This document shows, in pieces, positions 36,061 to 47,200 of a DNA stretch of 64,000 bases. Origin of the DNA: Nematostella vectensis (lineage: Eukaryota > Cnidaria > Anthozoa > Actiniaria > Edwardsiidae); NCBI RefSeq assembly GCF_932526225.1, contig NC_064037.1, forward strand, positions 2,232,001 to 2,296,000, read 5' to 3'. The position numbers and the translations under genes are program-made. The stretch's first letter is position 1. Every line of letters starts with the position of its first letter. The notes under the pieces are model-generated. The model saw only the letters and a program-made list of their open reading frames with translations, was not told the DNA's origin and ran no database searches.

Positions 36061-37257
36061 ACCACCGTCATAATAGCAGCAACACTACAATCATTATCAC
36101 CAAGCCAAGCGACAGCAATTCCAGCAGTACCATAGCTACCATAACCACAATCAAAAACACCCTATCAGCAGTAGGTATCATAACCACCATCAAAAACAAC
36201 ACCCCATCGGCAGTACCACCATAGCTATCATTACTACCATCAAAACCATCACCACCAGCAGCAGCAGCAACATTATTACCAGTAACGCCAAGACCACCGG
36301 CAACAATTCCACCACTATCATCATCACTAGGCATGGAGACCATGACCAGTGCTAACAGAGCAATTCACCTTCCTTGCTGTACATGTGTACCTTTTCCTTG
36401 TGCTTACTCTACATGTTTACATGTAAGTTTATTGAGCTTGGTCCTGCTAGCCATTTTCCTTGTGTTAACTCTAACACTGCACTTGATGCTGTAACTCTTA
36501 ATTCATCTCATCTTTATTTCTGGTGTTCTCAAGACGTAAATAGATTAAACCCTGAAAAAAAGACCAATGGGATTTTAGAACTGCATCAAACACAGTATTA
36601 GAATATAAGATGGACTATTATCAGCCATAAAAAATAAGACAATATTAAAAAAAAGTAAATAATCTTAAGATATAAGTTTACCTAAATGACCAATGACGGG
36701 CATGCCTGTTCACAGTGTTTTGACTGTCCATGGTGTTCATGCCTATTCATAGTGGCATGACTGTCAATGATGTTCATGCCTATTCATAGTTTTATGACTG
36801 TCAATGATGTTCATGCCTGTTCATTGTTTTTTGACAGTCCATGGAGTTTATCCTATATGTATGTCGTCTACATGGCCTATATGAATGTTGTCTATATGGT
36901 GGCCCACCATGAAGTATAGACCCACAAGTCAGTTTTTTCTAGATTTAATTTTAAACCCAATGTTCAGTCACAAATTTGGCTTTTTATGAGTCCATGTACT
37001 TTACTGGTAAAAAAAAAGCAGAAAGAAAGCAAAAAAAACCTTACCCGTTTGTCCATATTTACCCTAGATAACTTACGTGTAGACCAGCTGCTACACCATA
37101 AAAATGAGTAGCTTTTATGGGTAGGTCATGATGATGTCACAATTTAATGAACTCAAAATGGTACTACCTGTACCCAGGTGCTAAAATCGGGGTATCTTAA
37201 TAAGGTCTCTAATATCAAATAAGAAAGCTTTAATGTGTGAATACAAGATAATACAGC
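36061..37257. other. Intergenic DNA downstream of DRG1 with a small tandem repeat
   Basis: About four copies of a 37-38 bp unit (TTCATGCCTATTCATAGT followed by TTTATGACTGTCAATGATG) lie at 36696-36848. The remainder is AT-rich and holds the presumed 3' UTR of the minus-strand DRG1 gene next to 37257. Confidence 0.55.
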
Positions 37258-40200
37258 TTACTTTTTTACAACTTGAACCACATCTTCATCCTGGAGCACA
37301 TGGTCTTTTCCAACTTTTTGTGGACTGTACTTTACAGATGCACCCCAAACCAAAGCACTAAAGGAACATATAAACAAATCTAAGCTTTTTACAAACAAAT
37401 AAACAAACTAAAGTACTAAACAAACAAACATACCTGAGCATTTAATAAACAAACCTAATACCTTGTTTGTATGGGCACAGTTAATAAATAAGGAAATATA
37501 CCAACAGTAGATAGTTTTAAGCTAAGTATTGCTGAAGTTTTAAGAATCCCTTGAAATCTCAGTAACACGTGCTGTATGCTATCAGGTTCAGTAACACATG
37601 TGCTGTATGCTATCAGGTTCAGTAACACATGTACTGTATGCTATCAGGTTCTTGCAGGAACACCTCCTGAAGTGTTGATTTTTTTGGCAGGGCGCATGCT
37701 TGTGTGTCCTATCATTGGCTGATTATGATCTTATTATACCCAATATCTGGTGACCATACAGTATCTGTGTGTGGGTACATCTCTGTTAAAAAGTTTAATA
37801 ACTTACTGCTTAAACTCCTTCATAATGCTCTTGTGCAGCTGGTTACAAAAGTCCTCGATACTGTTTAACCCATTCTTTAGCACCACAGGGGACTCGTAGT
37901 CTGGTAGTTGACCTTTTGGCTTAGTATATCTAAAATAAGAAATCATAACAATGAATCAAATTATATGAGACAAATTGAAGCAGTGTTCATGCTAATAATC
38001 ATCATTTAGGGAAGCAAATGTTATTACGAAGGTGTCCCTTAAGCACTGACACTATCCAAACATTAATTTTGTCACAATTTCACAGTTTTTACTGAGATAC
38101 CTGTGGTAGCCCAGTCATAAAATGCAACTGTTTTTATTTTTCCGACAAGTCTGCAAAATTGTGCAATGCACAGGAAGCCCAAACTCCAATTCTTGGTAAG
38201 ACTTCTCTGGCTGTGATTAAAGTCCACTATTTTCGAATGTGAAATCTCGCCAGACACTGGCTTGCATTTGTGTGGTTGAAAAGGCAAGATTGACAATTTC
38301 ATTACTGGAAATGCAGTCAAAGCTTTTCCATCTATAATGTTGCTGAAGAATGGCCTACTTAACTTGGACTTTTAACCCCGTATTTCGTCGGGAGGATTTT
38401 CGATTCTACAAGAGACAGGGGACTTGAGGGACTTGACTAGTCCAGACTATACTGCATAGTCAGTTATAGACTGTTTCAAGACCTTTAAATGCTCTATGCA
38501 CTCAGGAATGAACTAGAGGTAATCTCAATTGCCTATATTACGTTTTCTACTCTAGAACTGTGGTTTGAATCAATTCTTGATCAACAGTGTCCTCCACAAA
38601 CCCGATGAAACATGCCAATGGATGTATACGTATGGCTTTTTGTTGCTCATAATGACACATGCCTTCCTTTGATTTATTTATTGTTTTCTTTCTAAGATAT
38701 ATTAGCTATCTCTTATTAAATGTCATATTGCTAATGAAACATTTTAATAAAAAATGAAACATTTGCAATAAGAACTAGAGGATTATGTTGTGTTTGATAT
38801 TCTATAGCCTATCCATTTGACTTTAAAATATTTTTTTCTTATACAGTATATCTTATTGTTTATTTTGCACTTACATAAATGAAATAATTTTAATGAACAA
38901 TGAAAACAATCTAACAGTAGTTCAATTATGGCTCATTTTGGGTGTAACAACAAATTTACCATAATATAAAACGTAGCTAAAGTTTTCCTGTATTCTATTA
39001 TGGTTCCAGCTCCAATGTGACTTTGTTCTCTTTGCTATTGTAGCCTATGCCATCTGCCCCCAAAGAGATATCATTTGGTGTAAGAGGAATAGGATATTAA
39101 ATACACGATGATACTAGGCTGGTACCAATTAAATATCCTGATATCCTATCCAGATATTCCATATGGCCCTCTCATTGGGCACCAATATATTTTTCTCTAA
39201 ACGATATAATAGCATAAATGGTCTTGTTTTTACTTCGTGCTTACAAGTGAAATGATAAATGCCTTAAACAATGAAGACCAATATATATTGTTCATAATAA
39301 TGACTCACTTTGGTTAACAGCCAATTTGATCCTTACCCCCATGGGTAAGGATCAAATTTTATGGGGTCCCCTGCCCGGCCTGGAAAGCTGGTGTTTCTTA
39401 CATTAATTACCCCAGTCAGTATTAACATTGCTTTAATAATAATTTTTTTTTTTAATGGTAGAAAAAAACATTTTTGGTCATACATGTAACAACACAGTTA
39501 CTCAAACACATTGCAATCCCACACATGCATATGAAATCCCTCAGGTATCCCAGTCAACCCTGCACACAGGGTCTAGTTAAATATTAAAACATCCTTTCAA
39601 GATTTGGTTTGAACAAGAATTGGTTGGAATTGAAATTGGCCCATTTCCCATGCTCATATAAATTTTCATATTGAAAAATGTGAGGTAAAGAATTGCCATG
39701 GTATTGGTGAGATTAAAGCTCTGGGAAGGAAAAGAAGCATGATAAAGTAGTACTTACATTCTAACAAGTCTAAGGTATTCCCACATTTTTTCTAGTAAAT
39801 CATCAAAGTTCCACTTGTGATGTGCAGAGATGGGGACAGCATGTGGGACCTTGTAAATCAAGTCCAGTTCCTAACAAGACATACAATGCCAGATAAATAT
39901 GAGGGATGATTAACCCTCTGACACTGTGATGACAACAGCTGGAAGCATACTACAACCTCATGCCAAAGAATTTAAAGGATATTATACACCTATTTCAATT
40001 AAGGTTGACTATAAGAAAATGGAAAATGATGAATGCCAAACACCACTGGTTAGGGAAAACAAGTTGTGTATCTGTTGACGACATCCAGTGAGGCTAAATT
40101 AAGTTTGTAGGGAGGTCCTTGTAATGAGTGAACAAATTTTAAATACAAGGAAACATTATTATTGGCCGAACTTTTTTCCATTTTCCATTTTCTCATCGTC

Positions 40201-43200
40201 AAACTTTTTTGAAATAGGTGTATAAAGAAGTTCAACCTTGGTCGACTGCATTGCATAGAAAATACAGTGATGTAACCATTTTGAAAGCCAACAGGGAGGA
40301 TAACTTGCCTCTTTCCCAAAAACAATAGTAGTACAGACTGCATTGATGTAATCATAAAATTGCAAACTTCAATTTTCAAATAAAATCATCAACATACTTT
40401 ATTATAATTTTAGTAAATGTTTACAATGCATTATTTAAGTGTAATTATCAAATATTAGTTTCCAAAGTCCTGAAAAATATTTTTCATTGAAGGGGGAAGT
40501 CATAATTCTTCTTGTGTGGTCTTGTTAAAAAAAATATTTGATAAAGGTCCAAAAATTGGACTCCTAAGAAAAATAAATGCCTACCTCTATAGATATTTGG
40601 TCGATTTTATTGAGAAGGTAGATACATGGAATGTAAACTCTGAAAAGGAAGAAAGCAAATCAAGATTTGATGATAAACGCACACTCCATTTAAGAAACAA
40701 AACATAAGTTCATTTGCTTTTAATACAATCTCACCTGTTGCCTTCTATTACATCAATGAGGTCGTCAGCTGTGGCATCATATCTTAAGGTGACATCAGCA
40801 TTTGCAATTTTATACTCTGCCAGGATGGTTTTGACTGCATCAGTATCCAGCTCTGATTGAGCGCACTGGCAAAAGAAAACATCATCAAGTCATGCATTTA
40901 GAATCATTAAAATTAAATATTCAGGCTGGTAGCTGGAATTTTGGGTGGTATCTCCTCCTGGTAGCTTAGTAATTCTAAATTTGCACAACACAGAATTAGA
41001 AGCATAAAAGTAAATAGGGGGAAGGAAGGTTCAATATTTATGCCGGTAACTATTGTTTTGAGTTGGGAGTTTTTTTTGGCCATTTAGATTTTGGTATCTC
41101 CTCCTAGTTCACACTATATCTAGATTTTCTTTCATTTCAGCATACCTTCCCACCCCCACGTTTGTACTTTTTATCCCTAAACCCTAAAAGTAGGTTGGAA
41201 TGGGGGGGAAGGGAAGGGGGAGATTTGTGGCTCTGAATCAAAATAATGGTAGTAATGCTTACAGTTGTTTGCAAGTTGATGCCTCCTTTCTCTTTCTTCT
41301 TGAACCCAATGTTTGGTGGCGTCTTATTAAGCCTTCAATAGAGAAACAAATACCACTTTTAAAAATAATAAACAGTTATTTGATATTTTGTGGACATCTT
41401 CAATAGCCATGGGTTCCATTTGCTTTGCTCTTGCTTTTCAAATACATGCATGCTTAACTTGTTCAGTTATCATTGGAAGCTGACATAGAGAAGAGACAGC
41501 AATCTGGAAACGATTGAACAATGCATCTGTTTTACCGCTTTTAACAATCTACTCTTTTATCTCTTTTAAATTATATATAAGTATTACATGGGTATTGCAG
41601 TATTACCATACATGCCAGTACCCAGGATTTTTCTTGGGGGGGGGGGGGGGGGGTACGAAATCCGAAAAACTGGACCTACCTTTTCCAGGTGGAAAGGATG
41701 GAATGAGTTCTCTGATAAAAATCTGACCATACCCGAAAGAACAAAAAGGGATTTTTTATGCATTGCAGTATCTCCACAGGATGTTTATTGTCAGATTTGG
41801 CTACATACCGGAGTGATCTAGATTATGCTTTATAGTTTTGTGCACAAACAGCATGTCCATTGGGATCCAAAAGTGGGCCTTTGGCCATTGTGGGGGGTGC
41901 GTTCGCACCCCCTGCACCTCCCCTGGGTACGGGCCTGCCATATCACATTATACTGAGTATAACATGGGTATTACTGTATCACCTTAAACTATATATAAGT
42001 ATTACGTGGGTATCACTGAGTCACCTTATGCCAAATCCTTCAAGTTCATGTTCAATCAGCTTCTTTTGCCCAAGAGGTTTCAGCACATCAAGAACAATAA
42101 AGATCAAACTACATGTTCTAGCAACTGCAAGTAAACAAAAACAAAAATAATCAAATACGTCCACGCACACTTGGCTGAAACGATGTTAAACTGAATTTTT
42201 TGTTTGTGTATTTTGCACATTTCTAGTAAAAGTTTGATGCTGACATATACAAAACAAGTTGCAGCAAGTTTTGCTTAATAATAAACTAACATTAAAGCCT
42301 TAACAGACACCAAAGCACATCTTCCAGTTGATCATGCTTCTCAGTAGCAGCAGTCTCATTTTGATGCTTTGGAAATTGTAAGGTATGAAAACAACATTGA
42401 ATATTTATTTTATTTCTCAGAATTTTGTTTACAACAAAATGGGGGGAGGGAGTTTAAATGAACTAAACCATTAGAAAATAAATGTTGACTAGCAAAAGCT
42501 TCAAGCAAATACCTTTTTTTGATGAGTGGATGAACAGGTTTAGTTTAACGCTGTAGTGCCCCAAGACATCTTACCCATGATATAAAGGGTGATGCATGAT
42601 ACTGACCTGCAATGACCTGTCGTCCTCGACCTTTACCATCCTTAGCCCCTTCTATGATACCTGGTAAGTCCAGGAGTTGGATCTTGGCCCCCTTATACCG
42701 AATCACACCTAAGACAAGCAAGCAGCAATGATGTGAAATATAATTCTTAAGAAAAAGATTATCACCTAGTAGTTCACCTGGGACAGTGGTAAGTGTTGTA
42801 AACTCATAGGCAGCAACTTCAGAGTAGACACCAGCTAGGTTGGTCAATAATGTTGACTTGCCGACAGATGGGAAACCTAAAAAGATTGAAATTGTGCATC
42901 ATGTCTATTCTAATATACACTTCTACTGGAAAATAGTGCAAACAAATTTCAGGAAATATAGATATAAAGTACACTGTAATTGTTCTAACTCTAAACTAAA
43001 AAATTGAGCTTCTTGGGAAGAAAAAACACCACAGACGGATACATTTACATCCCAACTAAGATTACTTCATGAATTAGATGTTTATATGCATGAATTTGTA
43101 TGTCCTTAGAAATCCTTCACTGACGTGTGTGGGAAGCCTGTGCTAGTACACACAGTCAGCAAATAGCTTGGCTAGCCTTGTTCTACCGTGTGGACCTTTA

Positions 43201-43900
43201 GAAAAATCCTGTTGCCAATTTAGCCATTCAAAATATTTATTATAAAATCACAATACTTAAATACTAATGATAAAGAAAAATGCATAGAAAACTGCATAGA
43301 AAAAATGAAACTCACCAACAAACCCGATTCGGGCATCACCAGTTTTAGCGACATCAAAACCTAAAACGGAATATCTCAACTAAATATTATGTTGCTTTTG
43401 TACATTAAGCTTAAACTTTACAGACTTTTTAACAGAGACACCCAAGGAGTTATGTTTCAAATTTCTCTAAAAAATGAGAAAATCATGTACTAAAATTGAG
43501 GAATATCTGTGTCTGATATCTTCCCCCCCCTTAAAGCTGATCAATTAAGTTATTATTACAAATCTTTAACGGTGCCCCCCCCCCTTTAGGGCTGATGAGC
43601 TCAGTTATACCAACCTTCCCCCGTGGCGGCCCCCCCGCCCCTTAGGGCTGATGAGCTCAGTTATACCAACCTTCCCCCGTGGCGGCCCCCCCGCCCTTAG
43701 GGGTGATGAGCTCGCGCCGTAGCTTGGCGAGGCGAGCTTTAAGTAACCCAAGATGGTTGCTCGTCGCCTTGTTTTTCTGGGTGCGAGCCATCTTAAAAAA
43801 ACAAGACAAAAAGTCAATCGAAATACAATAAAATGCGAACAATAGTCAAGAAAATCATTACCTCGTTCTCGATTTCCGCAATCTTTTCTAAGATCCCCAT
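37258..43900 (-). CDS. DRG1: Developmentally regulated GTP-binding protein 1
   Basis: Twelve minus-strand exons join in phase to 365 aa (human DRG1 is 367): 43862-43900, 43671-43791, 43316-43360, 42778-42876, 42607-42708, 42025-42124, 41263-41332, 40735-40865, 40585-40639, 39758-39870, 37807-37929, 37258-37357. DRG1 is a cytosolic TRAFAC GTPase of the Obg/DRG class that works with its partner DFRP1 (ZC3H15) on translating ribosomes. The N-terminal helices contain MARTQKNKA and [12 protein letters not shown]1 is GFPSVGKST (69-77), G3 [18 protein letters not shown] (from about 115) and G4 NKID (246-249). The C-terminal TGS domain includes [11 protein letters not shown] and ends [13 protein letters not shown]1 rather than DRG2 is favoured by KVGKDH and [15 protein letters not shown]. 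The donors of exons 2 and 6 are tandemly duplicated. Confidence 0.97.
37558..37655. repeat. 34-bp tandem repeat, three copies (DRG1 intron 11 side)
   Basis: CAGTAACACATGTGCTGTAT followed by GCTATCAGGTT repeats three times with minor changes, between DRG1 exons 12 and 11. Confidence 0.85.
38091..39578 (+). repeat. Dispersed repeat family R, long copy 3 (DRG1 intron)
   Basis: The start ACTGAGATACCTGTGGTAGC and the end CTCAGGTATCCCAGTCAACC plus TGCACACAGGGTCTAGTT match the ends of the copies at 6860-9007 and 29834-30000. The 1.4-kb interior is AT-rich and non-coding as far as I can see. It sits between DRG1 exons 11 and 10. Confidence 0.65.
41613..41939. mobile_element. Short inverted-repeat element with G/C runs (DRG1 intron 6)
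   Basis: GCCAGTACCCAGG near 41614 faces an inverted CCTGGGTACGGGCCTGCC at 41922-41939. The ends are followed internally by a long G run (41636-41653) and a C-rich stretch. The element splits the 42-bp tandem repeat next to the exon 6 donor. Confidence 0.5.
41954..42026 (-). repeat. 42-bp tandem repeat starting at the DRG1 exon 6 donor
   Basis: On the minus strand the true donor ATAAG|GTGACTCAGTGATACCC (42025/42024) is followed 42 bp later by TTTAAG|GTGATACAGTAATACCC (41983/41982). A third, diverged copy lies beyond the inserted element (about 41560-41612). Reading past the true donor meets TGA at once. Confidence 0.7.
43571..43700 (-). repeat. 56-bp tandem duplication of the DRG1 exon 2 end and donor
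   Basis: The end of exon 2 (GAGCTCATCA ... GGGCCGCCACGGGGGAAG) with its donor GTTGGTATAAC is repeated downstream with a period of 56 bp. Donors lie at 43671/43670 and 43615/43614, and a partial third unit extends to 43571. Only the proximal donor keeps the DRG1 frame; beyond it the frame meets TGA after four codons. Confidence 0.9.
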
Positions 43901-44296
43901 TTTTGTGGCAAAATTTTCCGCCTAACCTTCACGTGTACTTTTGGTCTTTTCCCGGGATGAAATATTAAGAGCCCGCGGTCAGTTCCCAGCGGAAATTCCA
44001 AAGGGAACCCGCAAACTCTTTAGTAGGTAAAACAGAAAAAGCTCTTTGTTCATTAAAAAAATACCAGACTTTCCTAAACTGCAAAATGAAAGAAACGTTA
44101 ACAGTCACTGATAATCATAAAAACATACAATATGTGGGAAATTTGAGCTTTGTGATATGGGTTGACTGTGGTGTGCATTGGAACGCCTGTGGAATATTAT
44201 GTACTTGTGTCTCGTCTCGTCTCGAGGGTCTCGACGATATTTCTTCTAAAAGAAAAAAAAAAACATAAGCTTATAGCATCGAAATTGTAAATATAA
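43901..44296. promoter_or_regulatory. Shared head-to-head promoter region of DRG1 and the transporter
   Basis: The DRG1 start codon (43900, minus) and the transporter start codon (44297, plus) are 396 bp apart on opposite strands with nothing else between them, so the interval must contain both 5' UTRs and both promoters, assuming neither gene has a further upstream non-coding exon. I see no clear TATA boxes at suitable distances. The DRG1-proximal half contains GC-rich words (CCCGGGATG, GCCCGCGG). Confidence 0.6.
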
Positions 44297-47200
44297 ATGC
44301 AGAGAATCAAGATCTTTTGTCGGAACGTGATCTATCCACCAGGGGCCACTCCGCTTCCATGGAAGACAATAATTCTACTCTTTGTTTCACTGGTAAGGTG
44401 TCTAGGCTAAGAGCACGCTTATTGAGTCGTTTTACGCTGTGTCTACTTGCACGTCTTCCGGTAAAGTAGGGAAAAAAAACTAGCTGCACGGCTGTCTCCA
44501 GTTTTCCAGATTTTTAGCCTAAATAATAAGTTTCTTACTTTAAAACACTTCCACGATTATTTAGAGCAGCCAGGCGACGATTTTTAGCCTGAAAAGCTAT
44601 GCAACAAGCGGCCCGCAAATGCTCGGCAAACTATGAACGAAGTGTGGAGTCCGGCATTTCATGCATCGTTCATTATGTGCCGAGCACTCGCATGTCGCCT
44701 TTTGCGAATTTTTTGAAGCTCGAAGCCATCGTTTGACGGTTCTAAATAACGTTGGGAGGTTTTAAAGTCAAAACTTTTTATTTTGGCTTAATGGCAAAAA
44801 GAAATAAGGGAAGTGCATCTTCCTTTTTTCTCCTTGCACAGCTGTTATGGCGAAAACAAGAAGTGTCGAACTCCACGCTTCGTTCATACTGTGCCGATGT
44901 GGCGATGGTGTAAATGGTAAAACCAAGCCATTCGCCAATCTGCATGGGTTGGAAATGAGATTTCTCGAAATTACATAATAAGCACGAGGAATTGAGATCT
45001 TTCTGATGAATTTGACTTGCTGCTTTGGGAGACTCTAGGGAAACTAGTGAATCTGTCATCAAGATAAACAAAGCATGTCTGTCCCATAGAACGCCAACGA
45101 TCAACCAATGGACGCATTAGCTTAGTAAAGCAAAAACAGGCACTAGCAAGGCCGAAAGGAAGAACGGAGAAGGTGAAATATCTAGTGCAACAGTGGTGGT
45201 CTGGGTGAATATCGATGTGGTGATATCCGGATTTTAAGTCCCACGTAAAAAAAAGTAAAAACAATCGATAGAATCAATAATCAATTTTAATCAATTTTAA
45301 ATAAATAAAATTAGTTAATTATATCGGTAATCGATAGCAATCGATAGTAAAAAATGGGAGATATTTATTGATACTACGTGCAATTAAAGTGTTCTATTAA
45401 AAAAAGATCAGTTTATATTTTCTCTTTATCTGATGTTTTTTTCTCTTTATCTAAGTTTTGTTGAGTTCTGTGTTCTACCCCGCATCCGCCACCTCTTATT
45501 TTAAGCTCTCTCTCTCCCCTTGTTATGCAGGCTTAAAATAATTGCATGCGCACTCAAGCTGCTTCAGTTTTTTGCAGCCAAAGCTGCGACAATTAGAAAC
45601 ATATACTGGTGTATATGTTCATATAAAAGATACAGTGACTGAGTCAATATGTATACACTTTTTTTAAGTCAAAGAATCAACATCCTGCCTGGGCAAAATA
45701 GGCATTTTTGGGGTAGATGTATGAGAATGTACTTTCATTTTGGGAAAATTTGAGCCTCAGCGTACTTATCAATAAAAAAGAGTGTAAAACAATAATATAG
45801 GTTTATAATACGTGGGCAATCCTTTTGTGTTTTATTCTAGCTTGCACAGATCGATAGGTACCGATAAAATCGATAGCCTTAATTGGGGAGAATTTTTGTG
45901 AGTATCGATTAATATCTATCATCTGATTCAATCAATATCAATTAATCAAGGATTATCGATTGATTTCAATTTATCGATTGGTTTTTCAATGTCGATTTTT
46001 ATCAATTGCACACTCCGGGTGTAAAGGCAAATATTGCTCAGCTCCATCCAGGGATGTCAGAATCTCATTTAACCCTCAAATTGAGGGATTATGGATAATG
46101 ATACAAATTTTCTACCATGGTGCACCGAAATGAGTGCCGCTCATAGAATGGGATGTGTAGCTACACACCTTTAGTGTTGCGTGATAGGAGATTATAATAA
46201 ACACACTTTAATAAATTGCTGCTCAGATCTAGAAAAGAAGCAATTTATTTTCATAAATGTTTCTTAGTTCAAAGTGAGTACGCTTTGATGATCTTTGACT
46301 CAGGTCTTTCCAAAATTCTTGCGTTCTTCAGTCAACATTCATGAATGCTTAGACTAAGAGACATAAACAGTCAAGACATTTTATACTTAACACAAAAAGT
46401 GTATTGATTTGAGTATTAAAGTCTGTCATGAAAACTTGATTTGTTCAGCTTTATTGTTGGAAACAATTAAATAAACCAACAATTGATCTTACCTTGACAT
46501 CTTGATTTTTAGATTGGCACTGCAATGACAATAAGTTTGCTGTTTCCATTTCTTCCTGCAATGGTGAAGGTAAAAAAATATTATTTTTGACTGCTAAATA
46601 CAGAAATGATCGGGTTATATTCTTTTCTATGCCTTTCTTTAGTGGTTCGGCAAATCAGAACAAGAAGCAGGATATTCTGCAGGGCTCATTGCCTCAGCCT
46701 ACTTCATGGGAAGGGCAGTTTCTGGGTAAGAGGGGATGTGCCTAGCAAGGGCGGGGCACAAGAGGTATGCCATCACCCCCCCACACACATACACCCACTC
46801 CAACACACCCTTCATCAGGTGTTAGCTCACTGGCCTATCACTACTTCAGGGATAGAATATTTCGGCCTTGGAGTTCGTGGCTTGACACAAGGCTTACCTG
46901 TGTAGCTTTGTAAAACATTTTCATGATAATAATTATAATTGTATAATAGAAGAACTAAAACTTTCAAAATAAGATTACCAAGATCCATTAAATCCAAGCT
47001 ACTTGAGTAATTATATGTTTGGAAGCATGATTATCTTTCTATGCTAGGTACTTCTGGGGTATGCTTTCTGATAAGTTTGGCCGCAGACCGATAATGTTGA
47101 TATCAGTTCTGATGCTCGCTAGCACCACCCTGATGTTTGGCTTCAGTGAGTCGGTAACTTGGGCTGTGGCAACAAGGGCAGCTGCAGGATTCTCAAATGG

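Noticed and set aside
34867-36061. Long open frames (up to 363 codons) on both strands
   Set aside because: They lie entirely inside a minisatellite whose units are mostly multiples of three and lack stops. There is no splice context, domain or non-repetitive coding flank.
44086-44268. 60-codon open frame between DRG1 and the transporter
   Set aside because: No family, and it lies in the shared promoter/5' UTR interval; the transporter start at 44297 explains the coding signal that follows.
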